Assembly: GCF_017355835.1 (NCBI RefSeq)
Contig: NZ_JAFEWF010000004.1
Span: 176,821 to 240,820 of the forward strand
Reading direction: 5' to 3'
DNA: 64,000 nt
DNA from: Desertivirga brevis
GTDB taxonomy: Bacteria; Bacteroidota; Bacteroidia; Sphingobacteriales; Sphingobacteriaceae
Below are positions 37,572-47,609 of the stretch, piece by piece. How positions within the stretch are numbered: position 1 is the first letter of the stretch; the number at the start of each line of letters is the position of its first letter. A model generated the notes under the pieces. It worked only from the letters and a program-made list of their open reading frames with translations, did not search any database and was not told where the DNA came from. Both the position numbers and the translations under genes were made by a program.

Positions 37572-38567
37572 TCAGAATGATCGGAAGCCGATTATTTCCC
37601 TTACTTCGCGGATAGTTTTAGATGCGCTTTCCCTCGCCTTTTCCGCTCCCAGTTTCGCTACCTTGCTCAGGTAATCCGTATCTGCTGCTATAGCATTGAT
37701 CTTTTCGCGCACAGGTTCTGTCGCAATGATCATATCCTCTGCTAATTGCTTTTTAAAGTCGCCATAACGGATCTGACATTTATTGTAAAGCTCATCAAAG
37801 TGGCTATAAGTATCTGCAGAAGAAACGATCTTCATCAAATCGAACAGGTTTTGAATAGGCTCAGGCTTTGGCTGATTTTCCTCTGTTGGTCCGCTGTCGC
37901 TTACCGCCCGCATAACTTTTTTGCGTATCACTTCAACGCTGTCTGAAAGATAAACCGCATTTGCTTCACCTTCAGACTTACCCATTTTACCTTTGCCATC
38001 AAGACCAGGAACCTTTACCAACTTATCGCTGAAGCTAAAAGCAAAAGATTCAGGGAAGTATTCAGTATTATATAAACGGTTGAAACGATTACCGAAAGTA
38101 CGAGCCATTTCAAGATGTTGCTCCTGATCTTTACCCACAGGCACTTTAGTAGCCTTGTGAATTATAATATCAGCAGCCATTAGAACCGGATAGGTGAGAA
38201 GGCCTGCATTCACGTTATCTGGTTGCGATCTTACCTTATCTTTAAATGAGGTGCTTCTTTCTAACTCACCCATATAAGCGTTCATATTCAAAAACAGATA
38301 TAACTCTGCTATTTGAGGAACGTCAGACTGAACATATATAGTAGCCTTTTCAGGATCTATCCCTGCAGCAAGGTACTCTATCAGAACCTGTTTCACGTTT
38401 CCGTGAAGATCGTCAGGGGTAGGATGTGTAGTTAATGAATGATAATCTGCAATAAAGAAGAAGCAATTATACTCGTGCTGCATCTTAACAAAATTCTGCA
38501 CTGCACCGTAGTAATTACCTAAATGAAGTTTGCCGGTACTGCGTATACCGCTTACAACTGTTTCCAT
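37572..38567 (-). CDS. trpS: tryptophanyl-tRNA synthetase
   Basis: 331 aa. Class I motifs: STGKLHLGNYYGAV (HIGH) and GKMGKSEG (KMSKS). The usual bacterial TrpS length of about 330 fits. It is divergent from plsC. Confidence 0.95.
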   Translation of the reverse strand: METVVSGIRSTGKLHLGNYYGAVQNFVKMQHEYNCFFFIADYHSLTTHPTPDDLHGNVKQVLIEYLAAGIDPEKATIYVQSDVPQIAELYLFLNMNAYMGELERSTSFKDKVRSQPDNVNAGLLTYPVLMAADIIIHKATKVPVGKDQEQHLEMARTFGNRFNRLYNTEYFPESFAFSFSDKLVKVPGLDGKGKMGKSEGEANAVYLSDSVEVIRKKVMRAVSDSGPTEENQPKPEPIQNLFDLMKIVSSADTYSHFDELYNKCQIRYGDFKKQLAEDMIIATEPVREKINAIAADTDYLSKVAKLGAEKARESASKTIREVREIIGFRSF

Positions 38568-38594
38568 ACGGGTGACGAAAGTAAGGAATTTTTA

Positions 38595-38602
38595 TATTTT
38601 TG
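38595..38602 (+). promoter_or_regulatory. TAnnTTTG -7 element before plsC
   Basis: TATTTTTG ending 6 bases before the plsC ATG at 38609, a short-leader promoter candidate. Confidence 0.5.
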
Positions 38603-38608
38603 GACTGA

Positions 38609-39334
38609 ATGAAACAATTTTTAAAGAAGGTACACAAGGGGATTTATATTGCAGTAGTAGTCTTTTTCTTCGTGTTATTTTTTCCCTTTCTGTATTTCTT
38701 GTCCCGCAAGAAGGAAAGGTATCCCATCCTGAACCATTTTCGGAGAGCTTATGCCTATATAAGTTCAACGTTGGTTGGTTTTAACTATAAATACAAGGTA
38801 GAAAAAGAGATAGACTGGACCCGTACCTATATTTTCTGTGCCAATCATACTTCTAACCTTGATATAACTGTTATGACCTTGATTGCCAAGAATAACTTTG
38901 CTTTCCTTGGTAAGGATGAGTTATTGGATAATCCTTTGCTGAAAATGTTTTTCAAAACGATAGATATCCCTGTAGATCGGAGTAGCCGTATTTCTTCGTT
39001 TAAGGCTTTTAAAAGAACCGCGGAGTATCTTAAGGAAGGGATTAGCGTTATTATTTTTCCGGAGGGAGGGATAGGTGATGAATACCCACCCGTACTTTTG
39101 CCATTCAAGAACGGCCCATTCCGTCTGGCAATTGAAAATAAAGTTCCCATTATTCCAATCTCAATAAATGATGCCTGGAAATTGATGTGGGATGATGGAA
39201 GTAAATATGGAAGTCGTCCGGGAATTTGCCATATTTGCATTCACGCTCCTATAGAGACTGGCGATCTTACTGCTGAAGATGCAGATGTTCTTAAGGACAA
39301 AGTTTACGATAAAATAAAAAGCGGCTTAGCCTGA
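38609..39334 (+). CDS. plsC: 1-acyl-sn-glycerol-3-phosphate acyltransferase
   Basis: 241 aa with an N-terminal membrane segment (AVVVFFFVLFFPFLYFLS). Catalytic motif CANHTSNLD (HX4D) and the FPEGGIGDE glycerolipid-binding motif, where FPEGT is usual. It acylates lysophosphatidic acid. gatC starts 1 base after its stop, so they are co-transcribed. Confidence 0.9.
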   Translation: MKQFLKKVHKGIYIAVVVFFFVLFFPFLYFLSRKKERYPILNHFRRAYAYISSTLVGFNYKYKVEKEIDWTRTYIFCANHTSNLDITVMTLIAKNNFAFLGKDELLDNPLLKMFFKTIDIPVDRSSRISSFKAFKRTAEYLKEGISVIIFPEGGIGDEYPPVLLPFKNGPFRLAIENKVPIIPISINDAWKLMWDDGSKYGSRPGICHICIHAPIETGDLTAEDADVLKDKVYDKIKSGLA

Positions 39335-39335
39335 A

Positions 39336-39629
39336 ATGAATATAGATAACGAAACAATCACCAAAATTGCAAACCTGGCACGACTTGAGGTTGCTGATGC
39401 TGAAAGGGAATCATTACTTAAGGATATGAATAATATTCTTCATTTTATGGAGAAATTAAACGAAGTGGACACCAGCAATGTGAAGCCTCTGATCTACCTG
39501 ACTGATGAAATAAACGTTTTGCGTGAGGATGAGGTAAAGAAAGAAATTTCTGTTGACGAAGCATTACAAAATGCCCCTTTACATGATGGAACTTATTTCA
39601 AAGTGGCTAAGGTTATAGATAAAGGATAA
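39336..39629 (+). CDS. gatC: Asp-tRNA(Asn)/Glu-tRNA(Gln) amidotransferase subunit C
   Basis: 97 aa with GatC motifs ITKIANLARLEV, DMNNILHFMEKLNEVDT and LREDEV. It stabilises the GatAB complex. It lies directly behind plsC and ahead of a terminator-like hairpin. Confidence 0.93.
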   Translation: MNIDNETITKIANLARLEVADAERESLLKDMNNILHFMEKLNEVDTSNVKPLIYLTDEINVLREDEVKKEISVDEALQNAPLHDGTYFKVAKVIDKG

Positions 39630-39656
39630 ACTAGTTTATTAATAATATTTTATCTT

Positions 39657-39699
39657 AAGAGCAATGGCGAGGGTTTTCCTGAGCTTATTGCTCTTTTTT
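39657..39699 (+). terminator. terminator after gatC that runs into the hrpB start
   Basis: AAGAGCAAT (39657-39665) pairs with ATTGCTCTT (39687-39695), a perfect 9-bp stem, followed by a T-run. The T-run reaches the most upstream possible hrpB start (TTG 39698). Confidence 0.8.
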
Positions 39700-42184
39700 G
39701 ATTCCAGTGTTCTATCCCCATCAATATTCTCTTCCTGTCGTCGAGATAATTCCAGCAGTTCAGCAGGAATTAGAAACCGCTAATACATTAATAGTAGCGG
39801 CGCCTCCTGGCGCCGGCAAAAGTACCCTGCTTCCTTTAGCTATGATAGATGAATCGTGGTTAGAGGGGAAGAAGATTATTATTCTTGAACCACGTCGCTT
39901 AGCCGCGAGTTCAATCGCTACCCGGATGGCTTCTATGTTGAATGAAAAGGTAGGGCAGACGGTTGGTTACCGTATTCGTTTTGAAAACAAGATATCTGCT
40001 CAAACCCGGATAGAGGTAGTTACCGAAGGGATTTTAACGCGGATGTTGCAGTCAGATAATGCACTGGAGGAAGTAGGGATGGTGATTTTCGACGAGTTCC
40101 ACGAGCGTAGCATACATGCTGATCTTGCCCTGGCTTTATGCCGGGAAACTCAACAGATCCTTCGGCCTGATCTTCGAATCCTTGTAATGTCGGCCACCTT
40201 AGACCTAGCCATCTTGCCACAAATGCTTCAATGCAAAGTGGTGGAAAGTAAAGGGCGAAGTTTCCCTGTCGAGTTGATCTATACGGGTGAGCAGGATATC
40301 CAGCAAATAGCAGAACTATGTGCACAAACCATTAACAAGGCACTAAAAGAAAGAGAAGGAGATATTTTGGCATTTCTACCCGGCCAAGCCGAGATACGAA
40401 AGTGCGAAGATATTCTAAAACGTTCTGCGAGGGCTGAAGAAGTTTTTCCACTATATGGTCAATTGTCATCTGCAGAGCAACAGACAGCAATACAACCTCA
40501 CCCTTCAGGACGACGAAAGATCGTACTGGCGACTTCAATAGCAGAGACAAGTTTAACGATCGAAGGTATTAAGATAGTGATAGATAGCGGCTTTACCAGA
40601 AAATCTCAGTTTGATTATAAATCGGGGCTATCAGGGTTAAAGACTGTTCAGATATCCCTTGATTCTGCTGATCAGAGAGCGGGAAGAGCGGGACGCATGA
40701 GCGAGGGCTGCTGCTACCGGATGTGGTCAAAAGCAACAGAAAGCAGGATGGCAGAATTTCGTACACCTGAAATCCTCGAAGCAGATTTAAGTCCTTTAAT
40801 GCTCGACCTTTATAACTGGGGCATCACCAACTTTTCTGACCTAACCTGGTTAAACACCCCTCCAGCTTCGAATATTGAAAGTGCGAAAGAACTTTTACAG
40901 TCGTTAAATGCTATTGAGAATAATCAAATAACACCTTCAGGAAAACGTATCAACCAACTTCCTTGTCACCCACGCATAGCTAATATGCTAATCATAGCCG
41001 AAGGGGATGCAGAGTTACCTTTGGCAACCGATATAGCAGCTTTATTGGAAGAACGAGATCCTTTGGCATTAGCTGGCTCAGACCTTAACCTGCGTATAGA
41101 AGCACTTCGGCGATACAGATTGGAAGCAAAACGCGAACGACGTTGGGATAATATAGACCGGGTAGCAGGTGCCTACAGAAAACTATTCAGAATTAATGCG
41201 GATAACGGTGCTGTAAAACATTACGAAACAGGAAAACTGCTTGCTTATGCCTATCCCGAACGTATAGCCTCATTGAAACCGGGAACCGAGGGGCAATACC
41301 AATTAGCTAATGGGCGCAGCGCTTTGATGGATAAGGAGGATGATCTCTCAGGCGAAGCCTGGATCGCCATTGCCCATTTAGATGCTCGTAAAGGAGCGGG
41401 TAAGATCTTCATAGCAGCTCCTCTGCAAGTCAGCGATGTCATTCATTTGGCTCGTGAAACGGAAAGTGTTTCCTGGGATACGCGGAAAGGTGGGCTCCTT
41501 ACCGTAAAAGAGCAAAAAGTTGGGGGACTGGTATTGAAATCATCAGCACTTGCTACGGTAGCAGAGGAAAAAATTGTAGATGTAATATCTAAGGCTATTC
41601 AGTTGGAAGGAGAGAGCCTTATGAATTTTGACGAGGAGTTTACAACTTGGCAAAACCGGATCTTGAGCTTGAAGAAATGGAATAACGAAGATCAATGGCC
41701 TGACGTTAGTACCGTATCCCTTCTTCAGAACAATAGAGACTGGCTATGGGCGTACTTACCTAAAATACGCAAGCCGGATGACTTAAAGAGATTAAACCTG
41801 GTCAAGATCCTTCATGATCATCTTGACTATAATCTTCAGTTAGAATTAGACAGACTTGCCCCAGAGAGCCTGACAGTACCAAGTGGTTCAAAGATCAAGC
41901 TTGAGTATTTTCCAAATGGAGAAACACCTGTACTTGCAGTGCGCCTTCAGGAAGTTTTTGGCCTATTGGATACTCCATCCATCAATGATGGAAAGCAAGG
42001 GGTTGTCCTGCATTTATTATCCCCGGGCTTTAAACCAGTTCAGGTAACTTCAGATCTCAGAAGCTTTTGGTCTAACGCCTACTTCGAGGTACGAAAAGAG
42101 CTTAAGAGGAGGTACCCTAAGCACTCCTGGCCCGAAAATCCGCTTGAAGCGCAAGCTGTGAGTGGGGTACGGCGAAAGCATTGA
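39698..42184 (+). CDS. hrpB: ATP-dependent helicase HrpB
   Basis: 828 aa. DEAH-family helicase with LIVAAPPGAGKST (Walker A), IFDEFHERS (Walker B variant), SATLDLA, and QRAGRAGR (motif VI); the C-terminal HrpB domain includes SGVRRKH. Start uncertain: there is no ATG near the N-terminus, an in-frame stop lies at 39680-39682, and TTG 39698 or GTG 39707 are the options. Both fall at the edge of the gatC terminator. Confidence 0.88.
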   Translation: MIPVFYPHQYSLPVVEIIPAVQQELETANTLIVAAPPGAGKSTLLPLAMIDESWLEGKKIIILEPRRLAASSIATRMASMLNEKVGQTVGYRIRFENKISAQTRIEVVTEGILTRMLQSDNALEEVGMVIFDEFHERSIHADLALALCRETQQILRPDLRILVMSATLDLAILPQMLQCKVVESKGRSFPVELIYTGEQDIQQIAELCAQTINKALKEREGDILAFLPGQAEIRKCEDILKRSARAEEVFPLYGQLSSAEQQTAIQPHPSGRRKIVLATSIAETSLTIEGIKIVIDSGFTRKSQFDYKSGLSGLKTVQISLDSADQRAGRAGRMSEGCCYRMWSKATESRMAEFRTPEILEADLSPLMLDLYNWGITNFSDLTWLNTPPASNIESAKELLQSLNAIENNQITPSGKRINQLPCHPRIANMLIIAEGDAELPLATDIAALLEERDPLALAGSDLNLRIEALRRYRLEAKRERRWDNIDRVAGAYRKLFRINADNGAVKHYETGKLLAYAYPERIASLKPGTEGQYQLANGRSALMDKEDDLSGEAWIAIAHLDARKGAGKIFIAAPLQVSDVIHLARETESVSWDTRKGGLLTVKEQKVGGLVLKSSALATVAEEKIVDVISKAIQLEGESLMNFDEEFTTWQNRILSLKKWNNEDQWPDVSTVSLLQNNRDWLWAYLPKIRKPDDLKRLNLVKILHDHLDYNLQLELDRLAPESLTVPSGSKIKLEYFPNGETPVLAVRLQEVFGLLDTPSINDGKQGVVLHLLSPGFKPVQVTSDLRSFWSNAYFEVRKELKRRYPKHSWPENPLEAQAVSGVRRKH

Positions 42185-42252
42185 TCTTTAAGTACCAACT
42201 CAAGGAATTTTGGATTTTTTTTTAGATTAGCAACATAATCACACAAATAGAT

Positions 42253-42795
42253 ATGAAATTGTTTAAAATGTTACTTACGCCAATGCTGGTTGCGAGCTTG
42301 GTTATCTCCTTCAGTTCCTGTAAATCCAAAAAGAAACTTACTAAAGAAGTTCCTCCCCCGGCAGTAGAACGCGAAAAGCCAGCGGTGGAAGAGAAAGCTA
42401 AAACAACTGAACCTGTTGAACAAACGTCAACCAACACAGCTTCAGCTTCAGAGAAATTAAACTTCAACTTTAAGAATATTCAGTTTGAATTCAACTCGGC
42501 AGTATTAAAAACCTTCTCTTATGAGGTATTGGATAAAATAGCTACAGAGATGAGGAAAAGTCCTGATACAAAGTTTGAAATCAGCGGGCACTCTTCAGCA
42601 GAGGGATCAGAGCAGCATAATAAATCTTTATCGGAAGACAGAGCAAATGCTGTAAAGGCTTACCTGGTTAATGCAGGGATCAGTGCCGCTAACTTAAGTA
42701 CTATTGGCTATGGTGAAAGCAAACCAATAACTAAAAATACAACAGAGGCAGATAGAGCTCTTAACAGAAGGGTTGAAATAAAGAAAACCAACTAA
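42253..42795 (+). CDS. OmpA-family peptidoglycan-binding lipoprotein
   Basis: 180 aa with a lipoprotein signal (ISFSSCKSK) and a Lys/Pro/Glu linker. The OmpA C-terminal domain (about 75-178) has the NALN-type ending RALNRRVEI and the SAEGSEQHNKSLSEDRANAV helix that binds meso-diaminopimelate. It tethers the outer membrane to peptidoglycan. A terminator follows directly. Confidence 0.9.
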   Translation: MKLFKMLLTPMLVASLVISFSSCKSKKKLTKEVPPPAVEREKPAVEEKAKTTEPVEQTSTNTASASEKLNFNFKNIQFEFNSAVLKTFSYEVLDKIATEMRKSPDTKFEISGHSSAEGSEQHNKSLSEDRANAVKAYLVNAGISAANLSTIGYGESKPITKNTTEADRALNRRVEIKKTN

Positions 42796-42800
42796 AAATT

Positions 42801-42832
42801 AAAGCGGCGATGAGAATCGCCGCTTTTTTATT
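42801..42832. terminator. bidirectional terminator
   Basis: AAAGCGGCGAT (42801-42811), loop gaga, ATCGCCGCTTT (42816-42826) and T-run. It separates the OmpA gene and the convergent protease gene. Confidence 0.92.
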
Positions 42833-42839
42833 ACCAATA

Positions 42840-44363
42840 TTAAGCCCCTGTTGGGAAGTTAACTACAAATCGCATTCCGTCAGGAGTAATACCTTCTATA
42901 CGTACCATACCGTTTCTTGAAGCAGTTAATGCAGTGTTAATATCAGCATCACTATTTACCGACTGCCCGTTAATCCTAAAAATAACCGTGTTTTTCGGAA
43001 TACCAGCTCTTTCAAAATAACCACCACGTTCTACTCCCGTTACCAGTACACCCCGACTTACGCCGTAATATTGTTTAACATTGGAAGGTAAAGCACCAAA
43101 CGAAGCACCTAGTTTGCTTTGAAGCGCAGTTGAACTACTTTGGGGGACTGAAGCTGTTTGTTCTCCCTTAAGTGTGACGCTCGTATTAGCTGTACGGCCA
43201 TTCCTTAAATAAGATAATTGAACTTTATCTCCAGGCCTGTGGCGTGCAATCCTTTCTGAGAATTCGGCGGAGGAAGCTACTTTTGTTCCATCAATACTTT
43301 GAATAATATCACCCTCTCTTAAACCAGCACTCGCAGCAGCACTTCCTTGTTGTACTCCAGTAATATACACCCCTTGAACCGAGCCCGGATTTATACCCTG
43401 TTGCTTCAACAATTGGTCCTCAGCAGATGGGGCTGGGAAGCTAACGCCCAGGTATCCTCGTCTTACTTCTCCGTAACTTCTCAGGTCGCTAATGATCTTT
43501 TTAGCGAGATTAATCGGAATAGCGAAACCATAACCTGCATAGCTTCCTGTTTGGGAAGCGATAGCCGCATTAATCCCTATCAGTTGACCATTAGAATTTA
43601 CCAGGGCTCCACCGCTGTTTCCTGGGTTTATTGCAGCATCGGTTTGCAAGAAAGACTCAACTGCCGTACTTCCAGCTTGTTCTCCCTGTCTCTGCCTTTG
43701 TCCGGGTTCTGCCTGGTCCAGGATACCTATACTACGTCCTTTTGCACTGATAATACCTGCGGTAACTGTTGAGTTTAAGGAAAGTGGATATCCTACAGCC
43801 AATACCCATTCACCAACTTGTACCTGATCTGAATTACCAAGCTCAACTACAGGAAGATTACTGCCATTTACCTTTAATAGGGCCAGATCAGTATTCGGAT
43901 CCCTGCCTATTAGTTTTGCGGTAAAAGACCTTCTGTCGGGTAAAGAAACTTCTATTTGATTAGCGTTCTCAACCACGTGATTATTAGTTACAATATATCC
44001 ATCTGCAGATATAAGGACGCCGGAGCCTGAAGCTCTCGCAGGAGTGCCTGACTGCCCTCCGCCTCCAAAAAGGTCATCGAAGAAACTTCTTGAAGATTGA
44101 TTAGATGTATAAGTGGTTTTTATATGAACTACAGCCGGGCTTGCTGCGGCAGCCGCTTGTACGAAGTCGGGTGCTGCAGGTGCCTGAGTGGATCCAGGAA
44201 AATTAGCATAGTTTATTTTGTAATTGGTTGCCGGTGTAACGGATACATCATGGTCCCCCTCAAGGTACCGGTAACCACTAATGGCCATGATGGCCGAAAC
44301 CAAACCAGAAGCAAGCATTAAGCCTGCATATTTTACTATTGTATGTTTCTTCGTGCTCGCCAT
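42840..44363 (-). CDS. degP: Deg/HtrA-family periplasmic serine protease
   Basis: 507 aa with an N-terminal membrane segment. The catalytic triad is His129 (NNHVVENA), Asp159 (DPNTDLALL) and Ser250 (NPGNSGGAL). Two PDZ domains follow (about 300-395 and 420-505). Family knowledge: it degrades and refolds misfolded envelope proteins. Confidence 0.94.
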   Translation of the reverse strand: MASTKKHTIVKYAGLMLASGLVSAIMAISGYRYLEGDHDVSVTPATNYKINYANFPGSTQAPAAPDFVQAAAAASPAVVHIKTTYTSNQSSRSFFDDLFGGGGQSGTPARASGSGVLISADGYIVTNNHVVENANQIEVSLPDRRSFTAKLIGRDPNTDLALLKVNGSNLPVVELGNSDQVQVGEWVLAVGYPLSLNSTVTAGIISAKGRSIGILDQAEPGQRQRQGEQAGSTAVESFLQTDAAINPGNSGGALVNSNGQLIGINAAIASQTGSYAGYGFAIPINLAKKIISDLRSYGEVRRGYLGVSFPAPSAEDQLLKQQGINPGSVQGVYITGVQQGSAAASAGLREGDIIQSIDGTKVASSAEFSERIARHRPGDKVQLSYLRNGRTANTSVTLKGEQTASVPQSSSTALQSKLGASFGALPSNVKQYYGVSRGVLVTGVERGGYFERAGIPKNTVIFRINGQSVNSDADINTALTASRNGMVRIEGITPDGMRFVVNFPTGA

Positions 44364-44585
44364 AGTCAGCTTTGATTTTATATTAAATTATATTCAAATA
44401 AACATTAACTAAACAACTTGTTTTAGAAAGTACGATTAGGAACAGACGGCAAATTTATTTATTGGAATTCTGAAAATCAATTTCCTTTAACGATCAATTC
44501 TTCCCTTAGGCTTCAGTAGTTTTTTCAATTTTTTACAAACATTCCCCGCTAAGCTACGTCTCATCTAAAACAGAAAGGAAAAATT

Positions 44586-45740
44586 ATGCTAGCTATGAAT
44601 TATAGAGGGCCCTTCAGGGTCCGACTTGACCAGAAGCCTTATCCTGAGATACTTCACCCTAACGACGCCATCGTACGGGTAACGCGGTCCTGCATTTGTG
44701 GTTCCGATTTACACCTGTATCACGGACTAGTTCCTGATACCAGGGTAGGCATGACTTTCGGCCATGAGTTCATAGGTGTGGTGGAGGAAGTAGGACCTTC
44801 TGTACAGAAATTGAAAGTAGGAGATAATGTCCTTGTTCCATTTAATATTGCCTGTGGCCAATGTGCTTTTTGTAAGCAAGAGCTTTACGGTAACTGTCAC
44901 GAATCAAACTCCCAGGCTACTGCTGTAGGTGGTATTTTCGGTTATTCACATACTGCCGGTGGATATGATGGAGGGCAGGCTGAATACGTAAGGGTTCCTT
45001 ACGCAGATGTTGGTCCTACCGTTATTCCTGCGGATATGGATCCGGACGATGCCGTTTTGTTAACCGACGTGGTGCCTACAGGTTACCAGGCAGCAGAAAT
45101 GGGAGGGATCCAACCAGGAGATACTGTAGTTGTATTTGGAGCTGGTCCTGTAGGGATAATGGCTGCAAAATGCTCCTGGTTATTTGGAGCTAAACGGGTT
45201 ATCGTAATAGATCATATTGACTATCGCCTTGAGTTCGTGAAGAACTATGCAAACGCCGAGGTGTATAACTTTAAGTCGCTGGAAGACCCGGTGTTATTTT
45301 TGAAGAAAACTACTGATTGGTTAGGTGCCGATGTGTGTATCGACGCTGTTGGTTGTGAGGCTGCTGGAAGTGCCATGCAAACCATTACCGGAAGGAAAAC
45401 ACTAATGCAGGCAGGTTCTGCAACAGCCTTACACTGGGCTATCAACTCGGTAAAAAAAGGAGGTATTGTATCGATCGTTGGCGTTTATGGACCAACGGGC
45501 AATCTTATCCCGATTGGTAATGTAGTGAACAAGGGTATCACCATCAGGGCAAATCAAGCATCAGTAAAAAGACTTCTGCCCAGATTGATCGAACATATTC
45601 AGGAAGGCCGATTAAGTCCGAAGGATATCATTACCCACCGTGTGCCATTAGAAGAAATTTCTGATGCTTATCATATCTTCTCGCGTAAGCTGGATAATTG
45701 TATCAAGCCGGTTTTAATTCCACCATCTGCCAGAGCTTAA
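44586..45740 (+). CDS. zinc-dependent alcohol dehydrogenase (FDH-like)
   Basis: 384 aa MDR-type. Catalytic zinc ligands in CICGSDLHLYHG and GHEFIG, a structural-zinc loop with four Cys (CGQCAFCKQELYGNC) and the NAD-binding FGAGPVGIMAAK. The long insert resembles glutathione-independent formaldehyde dehydrogenase-like enzymes. An AAGGA site precedes the ATG. It is 11 bases ahead of a 160-aa gene with which it probably forms an operon. Confidence 0.9.
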   Translation: MLAMNYRGPFRVRLDQKPYPEILHPNDAIVRVTRSCICGSDLHLYHGLVPDTRVGMTFGHEFIGVVEEVGPSVQKLKVGDNVLVPFNIACGQCAFCKQELYGNCHESNSQATAVGGIFGYSHTAGGYDGGQAEYVRVPYADVGPTVIPADMDPDDAVLLTDVVPTGYQAAEMGGIQPGDTVVVFGAGPVGIMAAKCSWLFGAKRVIVIDHIDYRLEFVKNYANAEVYNFKSLEDPVLFLKKTTDWLGADVCIDAVGCEAAGSAMQTITGRKTLMQAGSATALHWAINSVKKGGIVSIVGVYGPTGNLIPIGNVVNKGITIRANQASVKRLLPRLIEHIQEGRLSPKDIITHRVPLEEISDAYHIFSRKLDNCIKPVLIPPSARA

Positions 45741-45751
45741 ATTAATCTACT

Positions 45752-46234
45752 ATGGAAAACACAACAGAATTTAAAAATATAAAAGGTTGGGCCCAGGATG
45801 CGGATCCTATCAATGATCCAACCTATCCCATGAAGCATAAAACAGATGAAGAACACAAGGGCTATAATTGGGAGAGACCTCCGCAACAGCTTGCCAATGT
45901 GGAGATCCTTCAATCGAACGAACGTCCAAATCTGACGGCTGTTTTTGGTACATCTACGCCACCCTCGGGTTTAAGTGGTCGTATCCGCCGCTATGCATTC
46001 CAATACAGCGAGGGGAGCTACGGGCACTGGTTGCCTTTAATCCTGGCCGACAGGGTAAATATGGTCGAAGGGATCATCGACGATCTGAAACGCGGCCATA
46101 TTCCAAACATTTTTGCCGAAAGAGGCTGGAATGCCGAGTGGAAATACAACCGCGAGGGATTCATTAAAAAAGTGGTTATTGGTACTGTTGCCACAGCTGC
46201 TATAATTGCATTGCTAAAAGCACGTAAAAAGTAA
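45752..46234 (+). CDS. hypothetical membrane-anchored protein next to ADH
   Basis: 160 aa. A hydrophilic N-terminal region rich in Asp/Pro (WAQDADPINDPTYPMKH) and a middle section with TSTPPSGLSGRIRRYAFQYSEG, then a single C-terminal transmembrane helix (VVIGTVATAAIIALL). No family is recognised with certainty. It is co-transcribed with the dehydrogenase, so it may be an associated membrane factor. Confidence 0.72.
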   Translation: MENTTEFKNIKGWAQDADPINDPTYPMKHKTDEEHKGYNWERPPQQLANVEILQSNERPNLTAVFGTSTPPSGLSGRIRRYAFQYSEGSYGHWLPLILADRVNMVEGIIDDLKRGHIPNIFAERGWNAEWKYNREGFIKKVVIGTVATAAIIALLKARKK

Positions 46235-46258
46235 AACCCTCCTCATACTATTTTTCCG

Positions 46259-46292
46259 GGCGGTAAGAGCGATAACCTCTTACCGCCTTTTT
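46259..46292 (+). terminator. rho-independent terminator
   Basis: GGCGGTAAGA (46259-46268) pairs with TCTTACCGCC (46278-46287), followed by TTTTT. It ends the ADH operon. Confidence 0.92.
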
Positions 46293-46391
46293 ATTTTTTT
46301 AAGCTGTAAACAGATTTATCGCGGTTGGTTCATTTAATGCAGCACAAATGGGATAGTTGTTTGTTAATCAAACTAATAAAAAACCACTCTT

Positions 46392-47540
46392 ATGAAGAAT
46401 CAGCTTGTACTTTTACTCTTGGCGGCATTCATGCTTGCATGTAAGCAAGGAAGTTCCACTTCTGAACCAGCCGGTGAAATTGTAGTCGAAGGCGATAGCG
46501 CGCAAACCACTCCGGTAAAAGTTAAGCTGCAAACACTTCACGAGAACTTCTCTAATCCCTGGGGAATGGCCTGGCTACCTGATGGTAGATTATTAGTAAC
46601 AGAACGCTCTGGAGAGATATTGATATTTAAGGACGATAAGTATACGGGACAGAAATTATCGGGGGTTCCGAACGTATATGCCATGGGACAGGGCGGCTTA
46701 CTCGACATACAAACACATCCAAAATACAATGAAAACGGCTGGATCTACCTTGCCTACGCAAAGCCAGTGGGTGGCGGTGGAGCTACTGCAGTAATGCGGG
46801 CTAAGCTTAGAGGAAACGAGCTAGTGGATAAGCAGGAGATCTTTGTGGCTAGTCCGGCAAACTCTGCTGGGATTCACTTTGGAAGTCGCCTGGCTTTTGA
46901 TAATGAAGGCTACCTGTATATCGTGGCCGGAGAGAGAGGAATAAATGAAAAAGTACAGGAACTAAGTAATGACCTGGGTAAAATCCACAGGGTATTTGAT
47001 GATGGAAGAGTGCCTCAGGATAATCCCTTTGTGGGAACTGCAAATGCCCGTTCTACTATTTGGAGTTACGGGCATAGAAACCCACAGGGAATGGTATACG
47101 ACAAAGAAAATAATCGTTTATGGGCTGTAGAACACGGACCAAAAGGAGGAGATGAACTAAATCTTGTAGAGAAAGGAAAGAACTACGGCTGGTCTGTTGT
47201 AACTTACGGAATAGGTTATGATGGCCGTCCGATTTCCGATAAAACAGAGATGGAAGGGGTACAGGAGCCTGTGAAATACTGGGTACCATCTCCAGCTCCC
47301 TGCGGAATGGCCCTAGTTACTAGCGATAAATATCCAGGATGGAAAGGGAACCTGTTGATTGCCAACCTAGCTTTTAAGTACGTTGGGCGGATTGAGCTGA
47401 ACGGAACAAGCTTCGTGAGTGAAGAAAAACTGATGGAAAACGTAGCGAGAGTAAGGCACGTAGCTCAAAGTCCGGATGGATTTATTTATGTAATTACTGA
47501 AGGGCCAGGGAAACTCATCAAACTCGTACCTTCAAGCTAA
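46392..47540 (+). CDS. PQQ-dependent aldose sugar dehydrogenase
   Basis: 382 aa lipoprotein (lipobox AFMLACKQG). Six-bladed beta propeller of the soluble glucose/aldose sugar dehydrogenase type, with WGMAWLPDGRLLVTERSG, GQGGLLDIQTHPKY, SYGHRNPQGMVYD and AVEHGPKGGDELN, which includes the catalytic His and PQQ contacts. It oxidises aldoses in the envelope. No PQQ biosynthesis gene is in the window, so PQQ may be imported. Confidence 0.9.
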   Translation: MKNQLVLLLLAAFMLACKQGSSTSEPAGEIVVEGDSAQTTPVKVKLQTLHENFSNPWGMAWLPDGRLLVTERSGEILIFKDDKYTGQKLSGVPNVYAMGQGGLLDIQTHPKYNENGWIYLAYAKPVGGGGATAVMRAKLRGNELVDKQEIFVASPANSAGIHFGSRLAFDNEGYLYIVAGERGINEKVQELSNDLGKIHRVFDDGRVPQDNPFVGTANARSTIWSYGHRNPQGMVYDKENNRLWAVEHGPKGGDELNLVEKGKNYGWSVVTYGIGYDGRPISDKTEMEGVQEPVKYWVPSPAPCGMALVTSDKYPGWKGNLLIANLAFKYVGRIELNGTSFVSEEKLMENVARVRHVAQSPDGFIYVITEGPGKLIKLVPSS

Positions 47541-47596
47541 ATTCCATCATCTTGTCAAGTTAAAATTATCTATTTCCCCCACCTGCTGCTTATTGC

Positions 47597-47604
47597 TACC
47601 TTTG
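47597..47604 (+). promoter_or_regulatory. TAnnTTTG -7 element before an oxidoreductase gene
   Basis: TACCTTTG, 5 bases before the ATG at 47610. It is a short-leader promoter candidate of the same form as at 22870, 29976 and 38595. Confidence 0.5.
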
Positions 47605-47609
47605 CAGCA

